Assembly: GCA_942159475.1 (NCBI GenBank)
Contig: OW804096.1
Location: 40,485,744-40,549,743, forward strand
Length of the DNA: 64,000 nucleotides
Direction: 5' to 3'
Source of the DNA: Sthenelais limicola
Taxonomy: Eukaryota; Annelida; Polychaeta; Phyllodocida; Sigalionidae
Shown here in pieces: positions 12,600-24,776 of this stretch. The notes beneath the pieces were generated by a model. The model made no database searches, had not been told where the DNA came from, and saw only the letters and a list, made by a program, of their open reading frames with translations. Within the stretch, counting starts at the first letter, position 1; every line of letters starts with the position of its first letter. A program made the position numbers and the translations under genes.

Positions 12600-12701
12600 T
12601 AGGATGTAACTTGGTTAGTTCCTGATCGACTTCCTGTACACGATGCCCCAAAACTTTTGGGCATAATACAGTAAGTCAGAAACCAACCTTGTTACATCCT
12701 A
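12600..12701. repeat. 102-base foldback element
   Basis: The whole segment folds on itself. The ends are TAGGATGTAAC and GTTACATCCTA, the middle pairs CTGTA/ACAG and ATGCCC/GGGCAT, and the centre is CAAAACTTTTG. No second copy was noticed in the window. A small non-autonomous foldback element is most likely; a transcribed hairpin is an alternative. Confidence 0.75.
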
Positions 12702-13451
12702 TCATATATTCATATTGAATATTATGACATTGTTTTTGGTCTTTTTCATATAGGATAAGAAATAGGACCTCAGGTTGTCAAGCCCACAGAGTCTCCTAGA
12801 ATCCATTATTCAATATAGTTCATTTTCGCGAAATTTAGTCCAATATAGGTCACATAGTTTGGCTTTGAAATTTTGTTGATTGTAAGTTTGTCTAATTTCG
12901 AGGGCAACTTTAGACTGAAATGGGGAACAAACTATGGTGAAGATACAATATGAAACATTAAGTCAGATCAGAGAGACTGCTTCTGGAGAAGAGGGTGACA
13001 TAATTAAATTATTATTTATTGAAATATCACCCGTGAGCCCGATATCCTCATGTGTACATGACAATATTGTTCATAACTTTATTTGTACTCTGTACACCTC
13101 TGCCTATGTTCACCTGTAAACCTATGAATGGATGATTTGCTGTATACACATTTTAATGAACAAAAAAAAAGAAAAAAAGAAAAGGTTTGGAAAGGAACCA
13201 ACAAAGCTAAACAAGTGAAATGTGATCCCTAATCTTTTTGTAACCGTGTTGAGGTAGCCTAGTTACCTATTTGTGTTCAGGCAATGTTTGAAACATAAAA
13301 CAATTCCCTTCTGACATAAATGGTTTCATTACCATAAATTTCATTTAGTGTTCTACCTGAATACATACATAAGCATATCATGTTTATTCATTGGACAGGT
13401 AAGTGCTTCTCAGATTCAGTTTTAAAGCAGTATTTCCAGCAAAAATTTGTG

Positions 13452-13725
13452 TGATATGCCACAGGAAAATGAGTCATGAGCCGCAAAAAAAATGGATTTT
13501 GATATACCATCCAATTATTAGAAAGCTGATTTCATAAAAATGAGTTCAGGCATACTTCAATGATGTTAAAGATTAGGAGTTCTAACAAGTACTTCTATAT
13601 TTTGTTATCCAGGAAAAAAATTCTTTAAAGGTTAATCACTAGTAAAGAAGTCCCCATTAGGATAACCTGAGATATATGCTTGAATATATTCATAACATAC
13701 AGTCCTGAGATTTGAAACATGTGTG
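13452..13725 (+). repeat. Dispersed repeat family R1, copy 1
   Basis: First of at least four diverged copies in the same orientation (others at 16955, 17840 and 24248). The shared order of blocks is GAAAATGAGTCA, GGATTTTGATAT, GAGTTCA-GCA, AATGAT-GTAAA, ATTAGGA, AACAAGTACTTCTATAT, then ACTAGTAAAG. No coding capacity and no terminal inverted repeat were recognised, so the class is unknown. Confidence 0.7.
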
Positions 13726-13950
13726 TAACAGACAGGCCCTACAGACATACCTATTAAATATATGGACCATTAAGTAGATAGATGGGACAATTGTTTGGGA
13801 GGCTAGATTTAAGTGATGTAGGATTCACTTGAAGCTGCATTCCCAGCAATTACCACAACACAAATCTTACCAAATTCACTAAAATTATGACTTATACAAC
13901 TGGAATTATCAATATCCTGCTGTTGGTATATAAATGTTTTTAGACCAACA

Positions 13951-14546
13951 TTAAGGATGATTGCGGGTATTTCTCAGTTGCCAAAAACGGCAGGGATTTT
14001 ACGACATTGACCATGTTGATATTTTTTATTTTTTTTATCATTTCTTTGAATAGTGATGTTCAGTAGTTAAAAAGAAACACTTCTGACTTTTGAACAGATT
14101 AGTGTATGTTTTTTTTCTTGTTTGTTATTGTTTTACGACACCGTAAGCCACCTTGTTTACATGAAATTCAAAGCTAGTCCAGCTCTCACTCACTACACTG
14201 TCAAGTTTGGGGGCCTCCAGCTCCTAAAGTAATCTGGGGACCACCCGTTTTCTTGTTATTTTCAGAAAGTATATCCCTTAAACTATGATATACTAAAAAA
14301 TTAGCCAACTCTAATTACAATTTATGGTTTAAAATGGATAAAACGTTTCAAAAACGCCCTTTTCTCCATAGACGGCCATATTAAATTAATTAAATAACTT
14401 TTTATTTTCAAACGGAAATAGCAAAAAATCTAGTCTGAGGACCCCCTTAAAAAAATTATATTTGAAATCAGCATGATTTGGAGTACAAAGTGTGAAAAAA
14501 TCAGGCTGATCTATTTACTTTGGGAAATACCCGCGGTCATCCTTAA
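13951..14546. mobile_element. TTAA-flanked inverted-repeat element, about 596 bases
   Basis: The ends are TTAA-GGATGATTGCGGGTATTTC and GAAATACCCGCGGTCATCC-TTAA, an inverted repeat matching at roughly 23 of 26 positions and bounded by TTAA on both sides (13951-13954 and 14543-14546). TTAA targets are characteristic of piggyBac and Kolobok transposons. The interior has no open frame, so this is a non-autonomous (MITE-like) copy. It is a little diverged, suggesting an older insertion. Confidence 0.75.
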
Positions 14547-14639
14547 CTGAGAGTGCCGCTTTAAGATGCTTGTAAGTAGAGAAGACTATTAAAACAACCT
14601 ATTGCTCAATCAAGGAAGAAAGAGGAGATGAGAATAAAA

Positions 14640-14944
14640 GAGGGAGGGCTTAGCAAGAACTGAGCAGAGGCAGAGTTGTTCCTCTAAGATCCATTGCCTC
14701 GAGCCTACACATCAACACTACCACCTTCAACCTTGGTACCTTTCATTTGACCAGTTCACTTCAGAAGATACAAGGTGTTTTTCCTCAACTTAGAAAACAC
14801 TTTGTAAAACAGGATATAATTCTTTATTGTCTCAGCCGTTTTATATTTCCAAAGTTGACGTTCATCTTTCCCAAAGAAGAGAAATTTTACTGTGAGAAAC
14901 CTTTGACCCCAACATTACAATCCAAGTAACCAAAGGCTCAAACA
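14640..14944 (+). other. Candidate 5' untranslated exon of the GPCR gene
   Basis: A segment of balanced composition ends in a strong splice donor (AACA/GTAAGTG at 14941-14947). The next good acceptor (ATATTTTTCAG) at 15841-15851 lies just upstream of the GPCR ATG. The exon start is a guess; the segment could also belong to another transcript. Confidence 0.35.
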
Positions 14945-15862
14945 GTAAGTGATCTACGCATATCATACATATCCATATCTGTACCAGACATTTTAACAAT
15001 ATTTGTCAATGAGATATTTTTAAAAGAACAATCATATGTTATTTCTTAAGGCAAGATAACACCAAATCTAGTAATCCAGCAGTTCTGCCTTTTGTAGTTT
15101 TGTTAGAAGGATGATGGTTGTTTATGATGTAGATTCCAGCATTTCAGAACTCTTTGTTAATCATTGATCAGGGAGTACACCAAATACTTCAACTTTAAAA
15201 TAATGTATGGAAAGACATATTGCTCCATTATTCCGATTGCCAAACACATGTTTAAACTTAGGCTTAGGGTTAAGATTATGGCCAGCATTATTTCCCAGTT
15301 GCAGGATTTCCCATTAGGGTGTCTTTCCATTGACACAGATTTTCATGCTGTGGCAAAAAATCACTCACATGCATTTCTATTGAACCCTTTCCATAGTCAC
15401 GTCTTGTCGCTCGGCAGGTAATCTTTCTTTGCTCTTGCTGCAGGGGAAATCTGAGTAGTATATATTTAGGCAAAATATTCTTGATCAAATTGTTCATGGT
15501 GGTGCAGAATTGATGTACTGGCCCACCTTTTCCTGATTAATTCCTACTTTAATTGGCGCTGGGAAATTTGTTTGGGGAATAAATATATTGTATGATATTT
15601 TTCAAGAGAATAATAATGTTGAATACACCAAAATTACTAACAAATGAATGCATAAATACAATTCTTCATTGTCCCAGGAAGTACATGGTACATAATGTTT
15701 GGATTTTTCCAAAGAAGACAGATGGGAATCAATGCAACATATGATATAAATGGCACATATCAAGCGCTGTCAAATCTGTCAAACTTATACACTTACTAAC
15801 AGAAATGCGTGATACAATATACTAATGTGATAGCTCTGTGATATTTTTCAGAAAACAGACAA

Positions 15863-16819
15863 ATGGAGATGAACACAACAAATTCGACAACAACAATGTC
15901 AGAAGAAACGCTGGAAATACCAAGAGAGGTCATCATCTGGTTCCTGAGCGTGCGTACCCTGACTGGTCTGATGGCACTCACCACCAACTCCCTGACTATT
16001 TTTGCTGTGTGGAGGTTCAGAGTCTTACAGAAAAACTCAAACTACTTTATATGCAGCCTGGCAATGGCTGACATAGTCAGCGGTCTCTGTGTTCCACTAG
16101 AATTCATGCATACCCTGTATCCTAATAGCAAATATTATGTGACCTATTGCCTCATGGATAAGATACCACTACTTATATCAATCGTTGGTAACTTGTCCAC
16201 GATTTTAATTATCGCAATTGATCGACTGTTTAATGTGGTTTTCCCATTCAAGTACAATGCAGTTATGACTCCAAAAGTTACATTCTCAATTATAACTTCT
16301 CTTTGGCTTTACATTGTTGCTGAAACTATAGTTTGTGTACTGTTTACTAACAGCCTAAAACCAGGAGTACTTTGTAAGGTATTTACTTTCATGAACAAGG
16401 ATATCTATAGGTGGTGGTACTTACCTAAATGCTATGTATGTTTTCCTCTGATTATTCTGTGCTATTGTATAATTGCTAAAATTGCTTACAAGCATAAACG
16501 ACAAATCATGGCACAGACACAAGCATATAACAGCCTTGAGGCTGATATTATGAAAAAACAGAGCAAGATTACCAAAATGATGTTGGCTGTGCTTCTATTC
16601 TTCTCAGTGACCTATCCTTTGCAGGTGCTGAACACATATATGCTGCGTACATATAAAAGTCTGAATGTGATCATTTTTGAGAGGATAACTCTGACAATAT
16701 ACAATAGCAATACTTGGGTCAATCCATTCATTTATGCTTGGCGGGACAAAGACATAAGAATGTCCTTTAAAAAACTTCTTTTTAGGAACAATGGTCAGTC
16801 TGTTGGTGCTGCACATTAA
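15863..16819 (+). CDS. Rhodopsin-family (class A) G-protein-coupled receptor, 318 residues
   Basis: A full-length seven-helix receptor in a single coding exon. The N-terminus has NTT and NST glycosylation sites (N4, N7). Class A landmarks are N42 in TM1, LAMAD with D70 in TM2, C96 at the start of TM3, DRL (120-122) in place of DRY, and NPFIY (287-291) in TM7, followed by a short basic tail. TM6 reads FFSVTYPLQ, so the usual CWxP tryptophan is absent. The length and the WVNPFIYAW/RDKD pattern recall adenosine- and amine-receptor-like orphan GPCRs of invertebrates; the ligand cannot be told. The ATG lies 12 bases after a splice acceptor (AG at 15850-15851), so a 5' untranslated exon is expected. 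Expected location: plasma membrane. Confidence 0.9.
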   Translation: MEMNTTNSTTTMSEETLEIPREVIIWFLSVRTLTGLMALTTNSLTIFAVWRFRVLQKNSNYFICSLAMADIVSGLCVPLEFMHTLYPNSKYYVTYCLMDKIPLLISIVGNLSTILIIAIDRLFNVVFPFKYNAVMTPKVTFSIITSLWLYIVAETIVCVLFTNSLKPGVLCKVFTFMNKDIYRWWYLPKCYVCFPLIILCYCIIAKIAYKHKRQIMAQTQAYNSLEADIMKKQSKITKMMLAVLLFFSVTYPLQVLNTYMLRTYKSLNVIIFERITLTIYNSNTWVNPFIYAWRDKDIRMSFKKLLFRNNGQSVGAAH

Positions 16820-16954
16820 GATACATAATTAACTGCACTGAACATGTAGTAAACTTTGGGAATTGATAAATAACTATGTGTAGATTTGGTAGTGTCTTGA
16901 GTAAAATTAATCTTTATAGTTATGTTGCACTATACTTTGAGTCTCATTTTGTGA

Positions 16955-17240
16955 TGTTACCGAAAAATGAATCATAAGTTGCAAAAGAAGGATTTTGATA
17001 TGCCGCAGTATTTCAAAATATGAGATCGAGCAGATTCAAACGATATTGATAGTAGACATTAGGACATCTAGTAAGTACTTCACTATATATACAGTTTTTA
17101 TGAATGAAAAAATGTTAGCGATAGTTTTTTGATGGTCAGTAACTAGTAAAGAAATTAAATATACTCCTGAGAATAACCTCAAATATGCATTACTACTATC
17201 AATATACAGTCTTGAAATTAAATGCATCTATACATGCTAC
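16955..17240 (+). repeat. Dispersed repeat family R1, copy 2
   Basis: Begins near GAAAAATGAATCATAAG and keeps GGATTTTGATAT, ATGAGATCGAGCAGATTC, ACATTAGGACATCT, AAGTACTTC and CAGTAACTAGTAAAG in the same order as the other copies. It lies in the probable 3' UTR of the GPCR gene. Confidence 0.7.
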
Positions 17241-17664
17241 TAGGAATGCTATACCCCAAAAATGAAGACATTCGGAAAAAGGGTTTCTGAGAAGAAACAT
17301 TTGAAAAATATCATTTTTTGAGACTTGACTCATTTTCCAGTAAAACCTATCATTTAGTTGTCAGGTAAATTTATGCTGTCTTGAGCTGGTCAATATCGTC
17401 CTCAAGTTGAACTAAGCTAGGGAAAGATATTAAATTGTGACTATGTTTTTATTGTCCTTCTTGAGTAGACCTGTTCTGCATGTTATTAGTTGTGGTCCTA
17501 CATTCAGTACACAGCTGCTACCACACCAATGGAATAATAATACAAAAATTGTAACCTTTTCTGCAAAATGCAGTTGTCAGCGAAAGACCGCTAGCGGCTG
17601 ACCTGAGGCATATTAGTAAAATAATACGGACATATATATGTAACTGTATAACCAACCATACCTG

Positions 17665-17670
17665 AATAAA
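17665..17670 (+). terminator. Possible poly(A) signal of the GPCR gene
   Basis: The first canonical AATAAA after the GPCR stop codon, about 850 bases downstream, with an R1 repeat copy in between. Variant signals closer to the stop codon (GATAAATAA near 16865) are also possible. Confidence 0.35.
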
Positions 17671-17839
17671 GATTTGTGGCACATTTGTATGAAATTAAAA
17701 AAACAAAACAACTCAACAGTAAATACCTACCGCCAGCAGTATTTATACATGTAGTAAGCAACTCTCAGATTTCAGGCTTTCACTCTTGATCTAATATTTC
17801 CAAGTCTCACACATAAGAACACAGGGCCACTACTTCAAT

Positions 17840-18080
17840 CAGTCACAAGTCGGTAATGATGGATTTTGAGATATCACCATATTTGAAAAGATTAAATCAA
17901 GCCGATTTCAATGATGGTCAACAGTGGGATGTCTAATAAGTATAAATTTCTATATTTATGTTTGATATTTGTATTTATGAAAAGAGTTTGCAATGTGTTT
18001 GGGTGGACTAGTAAAGTAGCTAAATACCCTCTACAAGATGCCCCAAGATATATTCATTACAATGCATAGTGGAAAAGGAG
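17840..18080 (+). repeat. Dispersed repeat family R1, copy 3
   Basis: Contains CAGTCACAAGTC, GGATTTTGAGATATCA, AGCCGATTTCAATGATGGT, TTTGGGTGGACTAGTAAAG and GATATATTCAT in the family order. More diverged than the copy at 24248. Confidence 0.65.
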
Positions 18081-19825
18081 GCTGCACTGTATAAATTGCC
18101 ACTACCATCACACTATTTGTTGCAGAATTAGTCAAATCTGCCCACAAATAGGAAGCGTGGTGTCTACAATAGCTTGTACCAAAGAGAAAACTTTTGTACC
18201 AATTATCACATCGTTATATATTGTCACTCACTATTGGACGCAACAGGGTCTAAACATTATTATTAATTATTGTGTTCTAGTGTTCTATTTGTGTCATTCA
18301 CCAACCGCTACTATGTATACCAATATTTCCCCAAGGCCTCCTCAGTAAGGGATAAACCATTGCAGCAGGACATACGCCTCTCTCTTACATTACTTACCTG
18401 AATGTTTCTAACTTCTGTTACAATCATATGAAATATCCTTGAAGCCTCTATGGAGCCTCCTTGGATCTCTGGGATAACTCCGGGATAACCCCGGGATACC
18501 GCTGAAGTGAAATGTAGTTCCCATGGCCCCCGTTGGGGTGCCCATATCCAGAACAGAAGATATTTCAGATATATTATGATGTTTTAATTATTGCTTAATA
18601 TTCGGTAAATATTCTAGTGTAATACTTCAACCATCTTTAATATTCAACATTGTTCTAGCTATTGTGATATTTCAATATATTCTGTGTTTATTATTATTTG
18701 AATGTTATCCTGATTTACATTGCAAATACCGGTACTTCGATGTATTGCGTCATTATTTCATGAGGTCTCTGTCAGACCTTTGTAAGGTCAGGTTGGGAAC
18801 AAGGATCTCAACCTCTCAACGGAGCTCAGGAATAAAAACTGGAATTGCAAAATGTATTTTCTCTATATTCTTATTTAACTCGAAGGAGCGTTAAACCATA
18901 TTGTCCACCCTATACCTTTCATTCGGATATTAGTTATTTCCCCCACTATCCTAATTAAATATATTCATAATATATTCTTGTGGATGTAACCCATACGATA
19001 ACAAGCATATTATTAATGAATATCGGTAGTGTTTAAGCCCGGAAGAGACGTGCAACGCAACGCTGGCTCATCAAGTCAATGGAAAGACCATAGGCAATAA
19101 TCGCAACACTTCAATACATTGTCCAAGTGCCCCACATAAATAAAGACCTTATATAAACTCCTCACTCCTTATGAAAAATTTCATGATATACCATTATTAG
19201 TGAACATAACAAAAAGTAAATTACAGCGTCATGTCCATTGCAGCGGCAAGCCAATGGCATCTCTGAAAGCTGACGATGACTTGTTGTAAATCTGTAACAT
19301 TCAATGATTGATGAGACTAGATAGGTAATGTATAATTTTTGATTGGTAAACCATACAATGTGGTCTTTTACACTGTTGCGGATATAGTGTAATTTATTAG
19401 TACAGGTTTGCACTCGCAACAGGTTCGAACTCAATATTTATCTGGGGATGTTGAAATGTAATACTTTTTTTTATTATTATATCTGATAATATATAATGCT
19501 CTGCTTATATGTTCATATCAATTCTCGGGAAGAGTTGGCGCCCCCTTGTGCTTCCACTTTACAACTTACTCTCACCTTGGTTCACTGGTCACTCTGTGTC
19601 CTCCACCTCACACGGTTACACACCTGATTGACTGTTTTCCCAGCAGGCAGTCATGAGGTCACTCAGGGCGGTCACTATGACAGGGCCACCATGCCACTTC
19701 GTTCTTTCGTTATGTTTTTCCACGCATTTATATCAGAGAACCAATTTTGAGATGTTCATGTCTGTGGAGGGTTGACCTTGCTCATGGAAAATGAGTGTTA
19801 TATTGATTCTTGACAACACTGAATA
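18081..19825. other. Gene-free stretch
   Basis: Only short frames without splice context. A block near 18470-18540 with CTCCGGGATAACCCCGGGATACC is a small GC-rich repeat. Nothing here can be called a gene. Confidence 0.5.
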
Positions 19826-19839
19826 GACTGCACAATCCG

Positions 19840-20022
19840 CGTGTTTCATGCAGTAGGAATTAATATAAAGATGAATGTATGCTCAATGATGTATGTACTG
19901 CACAATTGACTTGCAGTTCAGAATTACTTCATGCAGTAGGAATCAAACATGAATGTACGATCAAAGATGTGTGTATTGCACACTTGGGTTGCAGTTCAGC
20001 CCTGTTTCATGCAGTAGGAAAC
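19840..20022 (+). repeat. Tandem repeat of about 80 bases, two and a half units
   Basis: The motif CATGCAGTAGGAA starts at 19847, 19930 and 20008. Between the motifs the same text returns (ATGAATGTA, GATGT-TGTA, TGCACA, TTGCAGTTCAG). Units are diverged by roughly one base in six. Confidence 0.8.
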
Positions 20023-20349
20023 AAAGAAGCTAATTCGATTCAGTTTAAATGAAACTAGTTCATTTCCAAATTGTCTCAGATATCAAATTTTGTAGTTTTT
20101 TTGTATATATTTCTAACGAGTTTAGTGATTTGGGTGGATGTGGCATTATGTACTGTTATAAAGGAAAAAGTTACTATTTACCATCATATTAAACAGTGTT
20201 GAGGGCCAGTATGTGTCTTCAATTTGTAGTTTTTTCTTCTGAGCCTTGATCTAATATTTGTTCTATTGGATAAAAAATGGATCTTGTGGCCCGATATCAT
20301 TTAAACTTTCAGTAACTAAGTAAAGAGGAGTGGTGAGGACCTCCCTACA

Positions 20350-20459
20350 TGGTTCCATGCTGAACATCAGATATTTTCTATAGATTTTACACTGAAATAC
20401 AACTCCCAAACTTCCATGCAAATCAAAATTCAAGATGGCGAATAGGCAAATCCCCTATT
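20350..20459 (+). mobile_element. MITE family M3, partial copy
   Basis: The right end matches the copies at 22997 and 55605: CCATGCTGAACAT, ATTTTCTATAGATTTTA, CCATGCAAATCAAAATTCA, AGATGGCG and the terminal GCAAATCCCCTATT. The left part of the element could not be found, so it is truncated. Confidence 0.65.
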
Positions 20460-22996
20460 GGTAACCATTTAACAGGTAAATTATATTGCTAAACCCTTGA
20501 TGATAGATACTTGCTATAGTCTGGGTTGGTGTTCATAAAAAGTTGTAATACTCTCATGTTAAATTCCACTTAGGTGAGTTTTAGCTATCCCGGGTTTAGC
20601 GCTAAAACTCTCATGCAAGAGCCAGCATTCTCGTGCCAACATTCTCTTGCCAGCACTTTTTAAAAAAATGTATTAGGATGTGTAATTTGTAACTTGTGTA
20701 AATTATTATTATCAGATAAATCATCCACTGACCTATCTATCCAACAAAGTTTATATTTTTCCCTCTCTCCTATCCCTCTGTCCTATCCCTCTCTCTCTCC
20801 CCTCTATCTCTATCTCAGGTGCAAGGATGCGCGTTGATCTCTCCTGATGGTGAAAGAGGGTGGGTTTCTTCTTGAGACATCCCACCGCTGTCTCTCTCAT
20901 CAGCTGTCTTATTAAATAAACTGGAAGCCATGTTCATCTGGATTTGCCTTGGTTCATCCATGTTCGTCCTTGTTCGTTATATTCAGTTATCAGGTAATAG
21001 TAATCATCGATTTATATTTAATATTAGGGGTATTTGCGGGGGGGGGGGGGGGAGGGGACATATAACAGAGGCTACTATCTGTCTTGGAGTGGGGATTGTA
21101 CCATCCAAGGGCTCTCTGTGAGTTAAATATTATTGACTTGAGTTGGTCGGGGACAATTGCCCAGCAGGGCTTACAATGGCACCTATCTCTCAGCAGTGAC
21201 TGGAAAACAAGGTAAAATACTGGTTAGCGATCTTGCTTCTTTTATTCTTGTATTCCAATATTCCAACTGGGGGAGCTCTACCTTCAACCCTGCCTGGACA
21301 CCAACTGGCCTTACCCCAGATCCCATCCTTATTTATACTCCCTTCCACCATAGTCCCGTCTTCACTCACAACGTGAAACCTATAGCGCCCCTAGCGGCTG
21401 ACGAACGTACCCAATATACATCATTCGTCTGCCGCTCCCTCTACTACAATATATATTGTTGGTGGCGGTTGTGGTAATGGAATGGAAACTGAGGCACTGC
21501 ATGGTTGGACAAGGAATTTAAGCAGACTTGGATTTTTACTCCCCTATAAAAAGACATGAATAGGCCTAATAATGCTGAAACATGAAATAGGAGTAAATAC
21601 ATGAATATAGGAGTAAACAAAAAAAATTCAGTGATATGATAGCGACCGTTGAGATCGATATGGCTCTGGAATGGGGCAGATGCGTAGTGGTCACCAAGGA
21701 GGTGGGCGTGGCAGTCGTGTGTATGTTCAAAATCATAATAGGCTCTGTGGGCATGGCTAGGAAGAGGAAGTAACTCCCGCTGATGAATATATGCATCGAG
21801 GGTCGATTGGTTGTATAAGCATATATATGAGGTATGATACATGTGGTTTTTTTTTTGTAAATCTTTTGATTACTGAATGGATAGCCGGTTATACGATTGG
21901 TACATCATGATAAAGGTGAAACAATTCAAACGTTGGTTCAATAAGGATACATCTCGTCTTCAGAGCATGCTGCTAGGATTGGACATACAACATTTATACT
22001 TTTAGCGAAATAATATATTCTTCCATGTCCTCCTTTAACCCCCTCCATAATTGGCTCACGATTTTTATTTGCATAGCATACCACTGTACACCTCATCCTT
22101 AATTGCAAAATGGCACTTAGGATATGAACTCTACCAACATGGAAGAGTTTTTGACGATGGATAAAAGCCTTTATTTGTAATAGCACCTTGTTGACAATTT
22201 TAACATTGATACTGACACCTCCGTACCCTAGGATTATATCTGTGTCTGGTTTGGTTTGTAGGTTTGACAAGGTTCAATTTCGCTTAAGTGTGCATCTTTA
22301 TTATTTAGGATTTTAATATTTAAAATTGTTTTTTTCAGGAAATACATTACATCTATGATGCTGTTTACGGTGAATCCTCTGTTCATCAAAGGATGAGTAT
22401 AAGGATGATTCATACAAGCCAAATAAACGAATTCTCGAAAACATGCAGAATTCCTAGGCCAGTTGCAAGTTGATATTTTATGTCGTTAATCAAAGTTCTT
22501 TTTGATGTGGTTATATAGGTTTTACATTTATCTATAGTCCAGAGTTTTCTTTTTATTAAAAAATGATATCTTCCTGCCATTTTAGCAGCATGTCCGTTTA
22601 CAGCCACACATGCATTTGCTGAATGTTTATTATAAAATGTGGGTTGCCTAAAAGCTCGAGGTTAAAACAGGTTAATGGGATCAGGTCTTTCTTGAAGACA
22701 TGCGACCGTGTCAGATTTTGCCCTACCGAAGCACAATTGTGAAGGAAGGTCCATTAGAGAGATGATACCTTGACAACCATCTCTGAAGTAAAGTTCTGTT
22801 GGTTCACTTGCTGCCAATTCCATATTACAATTATGAATGTGCTGAAATAGCCTACTCTTGCTTTCAATGGACTTCAGCATTCTAACTTTTGTTTTTAACA
22901 TTTAACATTTTGACTTTTAATAATAAATCAGTTGTTATCTTACAAGAAAAGAAAGCGTTACATTCTTACTGTCTATATCTAATGCATGGCATGTAA
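20460..22996. other. Gene-free stretch with simple repeats
   Basis: Holds a pyrimidine-rich block (20762-20818), a run of G near 21038-21056, and several open frames of 60 to 132 codons on both strands with no recognisable domain or splice pattern. The frame at 21157-21477 was looked at closely and shows no family similarity that I recognise. Confidence 0.5.
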
Positions 22997-23353
22997 AATA
23001 GGGGATTTGCATGTGCCACTGCGCATGTCTGTTACAGTGCATGCTGGGATGAATTCTGATGAAATCTGACATATGAATATAAATATTTGGTAACGTTTTT
23101 ATCGAAAATTACAAAAATGTTTTCACCGATATCATAGCTTTTGTAAATGATCTATGAAAACCAAATGCATGATGGGAAATATGGGGACTTGTGTGATGGA
23201 AACATGGATAAAACATTTGATATTGATATCAGAGCATTAATAAATAGTCCATGCTGAACATTATATGTTTTCTATAGATTTTATATTGTACCGTTATTCC
23301 CATAATTCCATGCGAATCAAGATTCAAAATGGCGGCTATGCAAATCCCCTATT
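22997..23353 (+). mobile_element. MITE family M3, complete copy (357 bases)
   Basis: Perfect terminal inverted repeat AATAGGGGATTTGCAT / ATGCAAATCCCCTATT. The interior near the right end keeps CCATGCTGAACAT and ATTCAAAATGGCGGC, shared with copies at 20350-20459 and, inverted, 55605-55942. No open frame; non-autonomous. Confidence 0.8.
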
Positions 23354-23774
23354 AGATACCCTAACACACACAATAACATATTAATCTTCTGGTTTCCCCC
23401 GTGGTAATCAATCTAACCGCTGCGACTCGTGAAGAAATAACAGCTTTTCTTTATTGGTATTCCAGGGAGAAATTAATGGGCAGGAAAGGACTAGATTGTG
23501 GATCACTCCTATTGCCCCCTCCATCTTTTAGGGGTGAAGAAATAGTTTTTCAGGGAGAGAGGTCAGTGAACCCTCCAAAATGGGCATAATTACTTATATC
23601 TGCGCTTATTGGCCTTAGCATTTCAATCTCGACTAGTGGAAATGGAAGGAATCCTCATATGCTCATTCTATAGTATGTTTGATTTGATTTGATTTTGAAA
23701 ATATTTTATTCAGGTCATACACATTTCCATACATTGAGTACAGATTTTCTCAGTATAGCCTGATTTTATCAAAT

Positions 23775-23977
23775 ACATTTTACGTAAATTCTCAAGCAAG
23801 TAATAGTCAAATGAAGTCTAACATTTAAACAAAGTGCTAAATTTACCATCAATTCTGTTGATTTATATTAATGATACATTTTACGTAAATTCTCAAGCAA
23901 GTAATAGTCAAATGAAGTCTAATATTTAAACAAAGTGCTAAATTTACCATCAATTCTGTTGATTTATATTAATGATA
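23775..23977 (+). repeat. Tandem duplication of a 101-base unit
   Basis: Two adjacent copies, nearly identical, each starting ACATTTTACGTAAATTCTCA and ending TTTATATTAATGATA. One visible difference is AACATTT against AATATTT. The near identity indicates a recent duplication. Confidence 0.95.
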
Positions 23978-24247
23978 TGCACAGAGTTTAGACATGTCTT
24001 AAAATACCCATCCAACTGCGCCGTGCTCATACATGTTGACCATTATTAGACCATATATGTTGTAGAATTTAATTAAACTTTAATTAATTAAGGGAACCCA
24101 GTGGAACTCTGCTCAGTGGATTGTCTCAAGTTGGGCATTCAGGTACCAGAATGTTGAGGTTTCTTTACCAATAGGTTACGGCTGGTGTAGCATAAACTGT
24201 AACGGAGTAATTAAAGTTGAACTATAATGTTTTATTCCCGGTAGAGG

Positions 24248-24500
24248 TATGTGACGTGTTAAAGGAAAATGAGTCACAATTCGATGGATTTTGATATATC
24301 ATCATATTTGAAAATATGAGTTCAAGCAGATTCTAATGATAGTAAACATTAGGACATTTAACAAGTATTTCTATATTATAAATTTGACATTTTTACTTTT
24401 GCAATATTTTTGGGTGGACATGTAAAGTAGCTAAATGTACTATATAAGGTGACCTTAGAAATAAAAAAATATATTTAATACCCAGTCTTGAAATTTGATA
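24248..24500 (+). repeat. Dispersed repeat family R1, copy 4
   Basis: Contains GGAAAATGAGTCACAATTC, GGATTTTGATATATCATCA, ATGAGTTCAAGCAGATTC, AATGATAGTAAACATTAGG and TTTTTGGGTGGACATGTAAAG. It is the copy closest to the apparent consensus. Confidence 0.75.
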
Positions 24501-24776
24501 AATGCATTCATACAACGCTAAACGGTACATTCCCCCTTAGACCAGAACATTTCAATAAAGAGATCTTGTACATAAAACACATTGAAAAATTGTTATAATG
24601 GATGTAACATAAAGGATGACGAAGTAATGAAGTTTAAAGAAGTATTTATTCCTGGTACAGGTATATAATATGATGGTATAACCTAGTTGGAATCCGGCAG
24701 GTAACTAATGAGTAAGGGGTCAGAGAGCCCCTTATATCCTAGGGGAGGCTTACCATCAGGTCAGCCTACCACCCTC

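Noticed and set aside
19380..19440. AGGTTCGAACTC resembling a tRNA B box
   Set aside because: No A box at the right distance and no cloverleaf pairing could be drawn. The same holds for AGGTTCGAATG near 57899.
21157..21477. Plus-strand frame of 106 codons
   Set aside because: No family resemblance, no Kozak or splice support, and simple repeats around it.
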